DNA from: Xylanibacter ruminicola
GTDB taxonomy: Bacteria; Bacteroidota; Bacteroidia; Bacteroidales; Bacteroidaceae
Assembly: GCA_015060625.1 (NCBI GenBank)
Contig: SUYC01000003.1
Span: forward strand, 248,001 to 312,000
Length of the DNA: 64,000 nt
Direction: 5' to 3'
The first letter of the stretch is position 1. Each line of letters starts with the position of its first letter. The position numbers and the translations under genes were made by a program. Shown one piece after another: positions 51,929 to 58,541 of this stretch. The notes under the pieces are model-generated. The model saw nothing but the letters and a program-made list of their open reading frames with translations, had not been told where the DNA came from and searched no databases.

Positions 51929-52474
51929 ATGAAGAAAGAGATAATTATTTCAGGTTTCGGAGGTCAGGGCGTGCTCTCAATGGGTAAGATTCTGGCCTAT
52001 AGCGGACTGATGGAGGATAAGGAGGTGACATGGATGCCAGCTTACGGTCCTGAGCAGCGTGGCGGTACAGCCAACGTGACAGTGATTGTGAGCGACGAGC
52101 GTATATCTTCGCCCATCCTCAGCAAGTACGACATCGCTGTGGTGCTCAACCAGCCCTCACTCGAAAAGTTTGAGCCCAAAATCAAGCCCGGTGGCATCCT
52201 GATCTACGATGGTTTCGGTATCATCAACAAGCCCACTCGTAAGGATATCACCGTGTATGAGATCAACGCCATGGACAAAGCTGCCGAGATGAAAAACGGT
52301 AAGGTGTTCAACATGATTGTGCTTGGCGGACTCTTGAAGGTTGCTCCCGTAGTAAGCGACAAGGGTGTGGAGAAAGCTCTCTACAAGACACTACCTGAGC
52401 GCCACCACGCACTGATACCTCTGAATATGGAAGCCCTGAAAGAGGGTGCAAAAATCATCCAGGAGATCAAGTAA
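51929..52474 (+). CDS. korC: 2-oxoacid:ferredoxin oxidoreductase gamma subunit
   Basis: 181 residues. Rossmann-like gamma domain: IIISGFGGQGVLSMGKILAY at the N-terminus (the family's GxGGQG motif) and TWMPAYGPEQRGGTANVTV. It completes the KorDABC complex. The stop codon is directly followed by the ATG of the IMPase-HD gene, which suggests co-translation. The 38-base gap before it consists of heptamer repeats. Confidence 0.9.
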   Translation: MKKEIIISGFGGQGVLSMGKILAYSGLMEDKEVTWMPAYGPEQRGGTANVTVIVSDERISSPILSKYDIAVVLNQPSLEKFEPKIKPGGILIYDGFGIINKPTRKDITVYEINAMDKAAEMKNGKVFNMIVLGGLLKVAPVVSDKGVEKALYKTLPERHHALIPLNMEALKEGAKIIQEIK

Positions 52475-53851
52475 ATGGATTTAAAACAAATAACAAGCGC
52501 CGTCTGCCAGATTGCAAGGCAGGCGGGCGCTTATATTAGGAACGAACGAAGTAAATTCTCGTTAGAGAGTGTGGAGCGCAAGCATGCGCACGATTACGTG
52601 TCGTATGTAGATAAAGGCTCCGAGCAGATGATTGTAACCGCTCTGCGCCAGCTGCTTCCCGAGGCAGGTTTTATCACCGAGGAAGGATTGGCCGGTCACG
52701 ATCAGGAGCAACTCTTATGGGTGGTAGATCCGCTTGATGGTACCACCAATTTCATTCATCAGTATGCCCCTTACGCCGTGAGCATTGCCCTGTTGCAGGG
52801 CAGTGAGATTTTGCTGGGTGTGGTTTGCGAGGTGTGCGGCGACGAGTGCTACTATGCCTGGCAGGGTGGGGGCGCCTATATGGATGGCCACCTGCTGCGC
52901 GTAAGTACTCAGAAAATTTCCGACGCTTTGCTCTGCCTGCAACTGCCTTATAACAGCGATGCCTATAAGCCCGTCATCAGGCGATTGATCGATCAGCTCT
53001 ACGGTCATGTTGGCAGCATCCGCATGTGTGGTTCGGCTGCCATGGCCCTGTGCTATGTGGCTGCTGGCCGATACGACGGTTATGCTGAACAGTATATCGG
53101 ACAGTGGGACTTTATGGCAGGTGCACTCATCGTGAAAGAGGCTGGTGGCACCGTGACTAACTATGATGGCGAGCCCGATTTTACTCAGGGCAACAGTGTG
53201 GTGGCCACCAACGGACTGATACACTACGACCTGCAGTCACACCTGACTAATCTGAAACCACACGATAAGAAAAAGCAAACGATTGACTCCGACCTCGTGG
53301 ATCGTGCCATCTGTTTTGCCACCAAGGCCCATTCCGGTGTGGTGCGCAAGGGCACCAAAGTTCCTTACATTGCCCATCCTCTCGAAGCGATGGCCATCGT
53401 GGCTACCATTACCGACGATCAGGAGTTGATGGCAGCAGCCGTGCTGCACGATGTGGTTGAGGATGCTGGTGTGAATGTGGCCGATATCCGTGCCGAGTTT
53501 GGCGACCGTGTAGCCGCTCTGGTCGATTCCGAGACCGACAGCGAGGTGCCCGGCATGAGTCATATCGACAGTTGGCAGATTCGCAAGCAAGCAGCCATCG
53601 ATCATATCTCAGCCGCCAGTCGCGACGTGAAGATTGTGGCTCTCGGCGATAAACTGTCGAACATGCGCGCCATGCTGCTTCATTTTCATGAGATGGGCGA
53701 TCAGGTTTGGCAGCGCTTCAATCAGAAAGATCCAGCATGCCACGCCTGGTACTACCGCCAACTGGCCCAGAGCCTCTCATCGCTCAGCGACACTGAAGCC
53801 TATCAGGAATTCGTATCTCTGGTGGATGAGGTATTCTCCCGCTACGAGTAA
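52475..53851 (+). CDS. Inositol-monophosphatase-family domain fused to an RSH/MESH1-type HD hydrolase domain
   Basis: 458 residues, cytoplasmic. Residues 1-~262: IMPase superfamily with the metal ligands in FITEEGLAG, VVDPLDGTTNF and GQWDFMAGALIVKEAGG, all intact. Residues ~270-458: HD domain like the hydrolase part of RelA/SpoT and like MESH1 small alarmone hydrolases, with AICFATKAHSG, YIAHPLEAMAIV, LHDVVEDAG (HD and catalytic Glu-Asp) and ALGDKLSNMRAM. There is no synthetase, TGS or ACT domain. A single frame crosses the junction with no stop, so the fusion is real in this sequence. Possible roles: removal of phosphates from nucleotides such as PAP, (p)ppGpp or NADPH; this is inference. 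It directly abuts the korC stop codon. Confidence 0.85.
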   Translation: MDLKQITSAVCQIARQAGAYIRNERSKFSLESVERKHAHDYVSYVDKGSEQMIVTALRQLLPEAGFITEEGLAGHDQEQLLWVVDPLDGTTNFIHQYAPYAVSIALLQGSEILLGVVCEVCGDECYYAWQGGGAYMDGHLLRVSTQKISDALLCLQLPYNSDAYKPVIRRLIDQLYGHVGSIRMCGSAAMALCYVAAGRYDGYAEQYIGQWDFMAGALIVKEAGGTVTNYDGEPDFTQGNSVVATNGLIHYDLQSHLTNLKPHDKKKQTIDSDLVDRAICFATKAHSGVVRKGTKVPYIAHPLEAMAIVATITDDQELMAAAVLHDVVEDAGVNVADIRAEFGDRVAALVDSETDSEVPGMSHIDSWQIRKQAAIDHISAASRDVKIVALGDKLSNMRAMLLHFHEMGDQVWQRFNQKDPACHAWYYRQLAQSLSSLSDTEAYQEFVSLVDEVFSRYE

Positions 53852-53870
53852 TAATACTATACTTTGCTTT

Positions 53871-54890
53871 ATGAAAAGATTTATTCTCAGCATCGCAGCC
53901 ATGATGTGCCTCGCGATGACGCAGGCGCAACCCCCGGCCTTTAAGGTTCGCAGTAATATACCTACCGACTCCATCCGTTTGAGCGATCCCGCCATCCTGG
54001 CCGACCAGAAAACCAAGATGTATTATATGACGGGCACTGGCGGTATGATGTGGCGTAGTGCCGACTTAAAGTTGTGGGAAGGTCCCTTCCAGGTAACCGA
54101 GTTTGATGCCAACTCATGGATGGGTGCTCATCCGATGATATGGGCTGCTGAGCTGCACCAGACGGGCGATGGCTATTATTACTATTTTGCTACGTTCACC
54201 AATCAGGCTGTAAAGATTGATACCGTTCGAGGCAATGTCATCGAGCGCCGAGCCTGTCAGGTGTTGCGTGCCGATAATCCTATGGGGCCATACCGTGCAT
54301 TTGGCGATGCCACCTATCTGCCCGCCAATCGCCCCACACTCGATGGTACGTTTTGGCGCGACACCGATGGCAAACCCTATATGGTGTTCTGTGGCGAGTG
54401 GCTGCAGAACTGGAATGGCACCATCGAGAAGATTGAATTGAAGCCCGACCTGAGTGGAACGGTTGGCGAGCCAAAGCTGCTGTTCCGTGCCAGCGATTCG
54501 CCCTGGAGCCGTGAGAAAGACGAACAGGGCAACATCACCTGGAATAAGGTGACTGACGGTCCATGGGTTTTCCGCACCGGTACAGGCCGACTGGGTATGT
54601 TATGGACCTCGTGGGTGTATGATGTCTATACCCAAGGCGTGGCCTATTCTGCCAGCGGCACCCTTGATGGTCCATGGATTCAGGAGCCCGAGCCCATCAC
54701 ACCTCCCACTTACGGTCATAGCATGCTCTTTCAGCGCTTCGATGGTCAGTGGATGATGTCGGTTCACAGTCATGCCAAAGATGCCCAAGGCCGCACCGTT
54801 CGCATCCCTCATTTCTTCGAAGTAGATCTCTCTGGCGACAAACTCATGATCGATATCTTAAGTCCAAAAAAGAAAACCAAAAAGAAATAA
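53871..54890 (+). CDS. GH43-family glycosidase (five-bladed beta-propeller)
   Basis: About 339 residues from the ATG at 53871 (MKRFILSIAAMM, signal peptide ending TQAQ); an open frame reaches back to 53634 but overlaps the previous gene. Seen: IRLSDPAILADQ with the base Asp, blades with MTGTGGMMWRSADLKLWEGP and APE-like WAAELHQTGDGYYYYF, HSMLFQRFDGQWMMSVHSH near the end, all GH43-like. GH43 enzymes act on arabinose, xylose or galactose linkages. It lies 19 bases after the IMPase-HD gene and outside the main glycan cluster, so its substrate cannot be inferred from neighbours. Confidence 0.8.
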   Translation: MKRFILSIAAMMCLAMTQAQPPAFKVRSNIPTDSIRLSDPAILADQKTKMYYMTGTGGMMWRSADLKLWEGPFQVTEFDANSWMGAHPMIWAAELHQTGDGYYYYFATFTNQAVKIDTVRGNVIERRACQVLRADNPMGPYRAFGDATYLPANRPTLDGTFWRDTDGKPYMVFCGEWLQNWNGTIEKIELKPDLSGTVGEPKLLFRASDSPWSREKDEQGNITWNKVTDGPWVFRTGTGRLGMLWTSWVYDVYTQGVAYSASGTLDGPWIQEPEPITPPTYGHSMLFQRFDGQWMMSVHSHAKDAQGRTVRIPHFFEVDLSGDKLMIDILSPKKKTKKK

Positions 54891-54892
54891 CT

Positions 54893-54916
54893 CCACCTTT
54901 TAATGTTAAAAGTTGG
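54893..54916. terminator. Hairpin between convergent GH43 and panE genes
   Basis: CCACCTTTTAA and TTAAAAGTTGG pair with one mismatch. No long T-run follows on either strand, so termination strength is uncertain. Confidence 0.45.
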
Positions 54917-54918
54917 CT

Positions 54919-55839
54919 TCAAATTCGCATATTTGCACCTTCTATAAACTTTAATTCGGCTTCGAGCATAGCTAATTTCGGCATCTCAAAGCCGACTTTT
55001 TTTGCCTCTGCAATTGGGCGCGAATAGAGATATTCAATCTCCATGGGACGATGATAGTCGAAATCAAGTTTCATCGACGGGCTATAGGGTACCATCTCAT
55101 CCGTCATCTGCATCATCTTATCAGCAAATTCGGATGTCAGCGTTTTTACACCTAAAGCATTAGCTGCGCCTATCACCTCCAGCATCTGGTCGTATATCAG
55201 CTGGCGTGTAGCTGCGTTTTTCAGCAGTTGGTCGGTACTGGTGTTCAAAGCTACCGTCATACCATTAAATGGCATGTTCCATACAGCCTTCTTCCAGCGT
55301 GCTTCCATGTAGGCAACCTCGGCAGCCTGGATACCGGCATCAGTCATATCTTGCAACAGCACCTCGAATTTTTCCTGCTGGCACGAGTAGTTTCCTAGAT
55401 TGATGTTACCATAGCACTGGTGCGAAACATGACCAGGACCAACTTTGGCCGAACAGATAAATGCCAAACCAGCTACAATTTGCAGTCTCGGGAACTCTTT
55501 CTGCAAATCATCCTCCAGTCCGATACCATTTTGGATGAGTATCACAATGGAATTTTCGTGAACGATGGGGCGTAGCAGCTCCGGCAATACATCATGGTTC
55601 TTTACTGATTTCATACCTACGATGATCACATCCGTTTTAGGCATATCCTTTGTAGCAGCGTAGGCATTAATATGTGGAAGATAGAAATCCCCGTCGCACG
55701 AATCTATTCGCAATCCGTTCTGCAACACATATTGATAGTCACTATGCAAGAGGAAATGCACCTCACGCTCTGCTTTTGCCAACTTACCGCCGTAATAGCC
55801 TCCGATGGCTCCCATACCTATTATCGAATAACTTAACAT
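54919..55839 (-). CDS. panE: 2-dehydropantoate 2-reductase (ketopantoate reductase)
   Basis: 306 residues. NADPH-dependent reduction of ketopantoate to pantoate in pantothenate/CoA synthesis. Rossmann start SIIGMGAIGGYYGGKLA, then IIVGMKSV and ILIQNGIG, the C-terminal domain with the catalytic Lys in RWKKAVWNMPFNGMTVAL, and SMKLDFDYHRPMEIEYL, all typical of PanE/ApbA. It is a single gene with its own promoter, divergent from the alpha/beta hydrolase. Confidence 0.92.
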   Translation of the reverse strand: MLSYSIIGMGAIGGYYGGKLAKAEREVHFLLHSDYQYVLQNGLRIDSCDGDFYLPHINAYAATKDMPKTDVIIVGMKSVKNHDVLPELLRPIVHENSIVILIQNGIGLEDDLQKEFPRLQIVAGLAFICSAKVGPGHVSHQCYGNINLGNYSCQQEKFEVLLQDMTDAGIQAAEVAYMEARWKKAVWNMPFNGMTVALNTSTDQLLKNAATRQLIYDQMLEVIGAANALGVKTLTSEFADKMMQMTDEMVPYSPSMKLDFDYHRPMEIEYLYSRPIAEAKKVGFEMPKLAMLEAELKFIEGANMRI

Positions 55840-55859
55840 ACTGATATTAATTTAGTTTG

Positions 55860-55891
55860 CAAATGTAGTCATTTTCACTGTAATAACCAAA
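55860..55891 (-). promoter_or_regulatory. Promoter of panE
   Basis: CAAATGTA at 55860-55867 (minus TACATTTG) and CAAA at 55888-55891 (minus TTTG), exactly 20 bases apart; TSS would be ~14 bases before the ATG. Confidence 0.85.
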
Positions 55892-55942
55892 CAAAACGGC
55901 TAATATTTTATTTCCTTTTTATGGCATATTAAAATAAAGTTG

Positions 55943-55950
55943 TATCTTTG
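55943..55950 (+). promoter_or_regulatory. -7 box of the alpha/beta hydrolase gene
   Basis: TATCTTTG at 55943-55950, ~42 bases before the ATG. The -33 element is not clear (T-rich TTTTTATGG). Confidence 0.6.
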
Positions 55951-55991
55951 CGGTCGAGAACATAAAGAGAACTTCGAATAAGCATAGAAAC

Positions 55992-57284
55992 ATGATGAAG
56001 AAACTGATTTTATTTTCATTGATTTGTCTCGCATCTATTGCCGCCAGAGCGCAAGAAAGTGGGATAAAAGGTACATGGACGGGAAAGCTGAATGTATTTG
56101 GGAATGAACTTACGCTTGTGTTCCATTTAGATAGCGTGGACTGTAAGTTGGACTCTCCAGACCAGGGCATAAAGGGTGTTCCTGCCAAGTTAGAGCGCAC
56201 AGATATTGGTATCAAGGTTGCTATCCCCTCCATCAATGCCATCTATGAGGGCGTTAACATGGGCGATTCTGTCATGGGAACGTTCAAGCAACATGGGCAG
56301 CCGTTCTCGCTGACCCTGAAGCCCGGCTTAGTGAAGCGCAACCGCCCGCAGACCCCAACACCGCCCTATCCATACCAAATGCAGGAGGTGAGTTTTAACA
56401 ATGGTGATGCCGTATTGAAGGGAACCCTTGTCACGCCCGAAAACGCTTCCAGCCAGACCCCTGTGTTGCTGATGGTTACGGGTAGCGGTCTGCAAAACAG
56501 GGACGAGGAAATCTTTGAGCACAAGCCTTTTGCCGTCATCGCCGACGCATTGGCACGTCAGGGAATAGCCACGCTGCGTTATGACGATCGCGGCTTTGGC
56601 GAATCGAAGGGCGACCTTGTGAACGTAACTACAGAAGACTTCAAGAACGACGCGCTGGCAGGGGTGGAACTCCTGCGCAAGCAGTTCAAGCATGTAGGCA
56701 TCCTTGGGCATAGCGAAGGCGGCACCATCGGTCTGATGCTGGCAGCAGAAGGCAAGGTGGATTTCGTGATAAGTCTGGCAGGGATGGTTGTATCGGGTGA
56801 AAAGACGCTGATGGAGCAAAACCGTTGGACGCTTCAGCAGTCGCTATATCCGCAGGACGTGATAGACCGCTATTGCACGGCTCTCGAAAGCTTGTTCGAC
56901 GAACTGAAAGCCGGAAGGAATCCTGAACAGACCAGCCACGGTCTGCCCACTGAATTGGAGAAGAATCTCCAGCTGGCGCAAGCACAGAGCAGCACGCCCT
57001 ATATGCGACATTTCCTTGCGTTGAATCTGTCTGACCGTCTGGGCAAAATAACCTGCCCCGTGCTGGCATTGAACGGAACAAAAGACCGCCAGGTGAACGG
57101 CGAAGAGAACCTGAATGCTCTTAGGAACGGGCTTGCAGGTCAAAAGGAGATTCGCGTCATAGAGGGTGTTAACCACCTTTTCCAGCACTGCAATACAGGC
57201 AATCCGTCAGAGTATAAGGACATCGAAGAAACCTTTGCACCAAATGCCCTTGAAATTATCGTCGCTTGGATGAAGAAGCGATAG
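55992..57284 (+). CDS. Secreted alpha/beta-hydrolase
   Basis: 430 residues with signal peptide (LILFSLICLASIAARA). An N-terminal ~100-residue beta domain (GIKGTWTGKLNVFGNELTL) is followed by the hydrolase: VLLMVTGSGLQNRDEE oxyanion region, YDDRGFGESKGD, nucleophile GHSEGG, NGTKDRQV with the acid Asp, and NHLFQH with the His. All three catalytic residues are present. The two-domain layout is common in Bacteroidetes peptidase/esterase-like S9-related proteins; the substrate is unknown. Single-gene unit with its own -7 box. Confidence 0.82.
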   Translation: MMKKLILFSLICLASIAARAQESGIKGTWTGKLNVFGNELTLVFHLDSVDCKLDSPDQGIKGVPAKLERTDIGIKVAIPSINAIYEGVNMGDSVMGTFKQHGQPFSLTLKPGLVKRNRPQTPTPPYPYQMQEVSFNNGDAVLKGTLVTPENASSQTPVLLMVTGSGLQNRDEEIFEHKPFAVIADALARQGIATLRYDDRGFGESKGDLVNVTTEDFKNDALAGVELLRKQFKHVGILGHSEGGTIGLMLAAEGKVDFVISLAGMVVSGEKTLMEQNRWTLQQSLYPQDVIDRYCTALESLFDELKAGRNPEQTSHGLPTELEKNLQLAQAQSSTPYMRHFLALNLSDRLGKITCPVLALNGTKDRQVNGEENLNALRNGLAGQKEIRVIEGVNHLFQHCNTGNPSEYKDIEETFAPNALEIIVAWMKKR

Positions 57285-57331
57285 ACTTCAAAAACAGATT
57301 GTGTAATTAGGAAACGACCACCACACAAACA

Positions 57332-57485
57332 AGTGATGGGCGCTATGTTTATGAAACCAAGCGGCCGCTCCAGCTATGCTGGCTTGCTACCAGCGGGACG
57401 CAAGAAGGTCGAATTGCTCATCATCACACAGATGCCACCGTTCTTCGACGAGCGAAGCGGCCGAGCCGAGCACCACACATCGTGG
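57332..57485. repeat. Direct repeat copy 1 (incomplete), left of mntA-hepT
   Basis: Shares with 58325-58450 three blocks: the first ~33 bases (AGTGATGGGCGCTATG onward), AAGGTCGAATTGCTCATCATC shortened here to its core GGTCGAATTGCTCATCATC, and a 54-base block (57432-57485) with one mismatch. It has an extra ~39-base insert with small hairpins and lacks both the promoter and the terminator hairpin that copy 2 carries on the minus strand. Confidence 0.85.
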
Positions 57486-57512
57486 ATTTTTTTCCTATTT
57501 TTTGCCTTTTTG

Positions 57513-57544
57513 CTTGTAAGTTTTAAAATAAAGTCGTAATTTTG
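57513..57544 (+). promoter_or_regulatory. Promoter of mntA-hepT
   Basis: CTTG at 57513-57516, 20 bases, TAATTTTG at 57537-57544; mntA starts at 57602. The -33 box is the CTTG variant. Confidence 0.65.
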
Positions 57545-57601
57545 CAGCAGATATGAGTCGAACTGAAATCATTCAGTCCATTATAGAAAACAACAAACGC
57601 G

Positions 57602-57895
57602 ATGAAGACAAAAAACGAAATTTTACATCTGCTGAGTGTCTATAAGTCGACGGCAGAGAGCAAGTACGGACTGACGCGCATCGGTATCTTTGGTTCCGTA
57701 GCTCGTGGCGAACAGACCGATGATAGCGATGTTGATGTGTGCTATGAAGGCAAGGCTCCATCGCTGCTTACGCTCGACCTCATTCAGACTGAACTGGAGC
57801 GGATGCTGGGCAGTCGCGTCGATTTGGTGCGCGTCCGCGATGGTATGAACAGTTTGCTCCGTGAGCGCATCAGAAAGGAGGCCGTCTATGTTTGA
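57602..57895 (+). CDS. mntA: MntA-type nucleotidyltransferase antitoxin
   Basis: 97 residues. Minimal nucleotidyltransferase with GSVARGEQTDDSDVDV at 31-46, fitting the GSx10DxD motif of MntA antitoxins. In the MntA/HepT system MntA silences the toxin by adding AMP units to a Tyr of HepT. It overlaps hepT by 8 bases. The pair sits between two copies of a direct repeat and next to a restriction system, a typical defence-island setting. Confidence 0.9.
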   Translation: MKTKNEILHLLSVYKSTAESKYGLTRIGIFGSVARGEQTDDSDVDVCYEGKAPSLLTLDLIQTELERMLGSRVDLVRVRDGMNSLLRERIRKEAVYV

Positions 57896-58286
57896 TCACG
57901 AGATCGTGATGGATAGCCTGCGGAAAATCAGCAAGGCCATTGAAACAATTCTGGAGCGTTCAGCCGTGGTCAGCGACCCTAATGAACTTCTTAAATCGCC
58001 GGGCGGCATGATGCGCCTTGATGCCATCTGCATGAATTTGATTGCACTGGGCGAGGCAGTGAAGGGGCTTGACAAGCAGACGCACGGTGATCTACTGCCC
58101 CGCTATCCCGAAATCTATTGGAGTGGTGTGATGCGGATGCGCGACAAAATAGCTCATCATTATTTCGAAGTTGACACCGATGTCGTATTTCGCACCGTGC
58201 AGGAAGACGTACCGAAGATGAAAAGTGTTATCGACAGGATGATTGCTGATGTAGAGGAAATAGACAATTTTTCCGGCAACAAATAG
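57888..58286 (+). CDS. hepT: HepT-type HEPN toxin
   Basis: 132 residues from the ATG at 57888, preceded by AAAGGAGG (57874-57881); the frame opens at 57861 but that start has no such support. HEPN-fold RNase with the RX4HXY motif: Arg85, His90, Tyr92 in RMRDKIAHHYFEV. The Tyr is the residue AMPylated by MntA in characterised pairs. HepT toxins cut RNA (tRNA in studied cases). Overlap with mntA allows coupled translation with antitoxin made first. Confidence 0.9.
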   Translation: MFDHEIVMDSLRKISKAIETILERSAVVSDPNELLKSPGGMMRLDAICMNLIALGEAVKGLDKQTHGDLLPRYPEIYWSGVMRMRDKIAHHYFEVDTDVVFRTVQEDVPKMKSVIDRMIADVEEIDNFSGNK

Positions 58287-58307
58287 CCCTGAATAATAAA
58301 TAGAAAA

Positions 58308-58335
58308 CGCCCATCCCTCGATTGAGTGATGGGCG
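58308..58335 (-). terminator. Terminator of the candidate small RNA
   Basis: On the minus strand CGCCCATC (58328-58335) pairs with GATGGGCG (58308-58315), with an inner CTC/GAG pair, followed by TTTTCTATTTATT. It could also catch read-through from the restriction genes. Confidence 0.7.
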
Positions 58336-58450
58336 CTATGTTTATGAAACCAAGCGGCAAGGTCGAATTGCTCATCATCTCTGCATTACTGCAGCCATGC
58401 CACCGTTCTTCGACGAGCGAAGCGGCCGAGCCGAGCACCGCACATCGTGG
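58325..58450. repeat. Direct repeat copy 2, right of mntA-hepT
   Basis: Same blocks as 57332-57485 in the same order; the 54-base block is at 58397-58450. This copy carries a promoter on its right and a terminator on its left in minus-strand sense. Confidence 0.85.
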
Positions 58451-58477
58451 CTCTACTTGGTTCCACCTTTCACGCTG

Positions 58478-58509
58478 CAAAGATACGAACTCTTTCTGAA
58501 AGTTCCAAA
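58478..58509 (-). promoter_or_regulatory. Promoter reading into repeat copy 2
   Basis: CAAAGATA at 58478-58485 (minus TATCTTTG) and CAAA at 58506-58509 (minus TTTG), exactly 20 bases apart. It is one of the best promoter matches in the window and no protein gene follows it. Confidence 0.8.
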
Positions 58510-58541
58510 TTATTTGGCGAAAAAAGCATAATAACAGGTTA

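Larger units (their letters stand above)
57285..57601. other. Intergenic region with repeat copy 1 and mntA promoter
   Basis: No supported protein gene. It holds the first copy of a repeat (57332-57485), a T-rich stretch, and the mntA promoter. A 30-codon frame from the ATG at 57553 to 57645 overlaps the mntA start in another frame; nothing supports it beyond its position. Confidence 0.6.
58303..58471 (-). ncRNA. Candidate small RNA encoded by repeat copy 2
   Basis: On the minus strand a canonical promoter (58478-58509) is followed by ~165 bases with no meaningful gene and a terminator hairpin with a T-rich tail. The predicted RNA has a closing stem AACCAAG/CTTGGTT and inner hairpins CTTCG-CTCGT-CGAAG and CTGCA-GTAA-TGCAG, plus GCCAC/GTGGC. 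The plus-strand frames here are spurious. Promoter, structure and terminator in the right order support an RNA gene; expression is not shown. Confidence 0.6.

Noticed and set aside
53634..53870. N-terminal extension of the GH43 gene
   Set aside because: It overlaps the IMPase-HD gene in another frame; a proper signal peptide begins at the ATG at 53871.
57333..57539. 68-residue frame containing PPFFDERSGRAEH
   Set aside because: It lies in the direct repeat; the matching frame in the other copy has a different start and end, and the region is better explained as a non-coding repeat/RNA gene.
58322..58531. 69-residue frame with the same PPFFDERSGRAEH stretch
   Set aside because: Overlaps a strong minus-strand promoter and a terminator hairpin; no ribosome-binding site; the similarity to the other copy is due to the DNA repeat.
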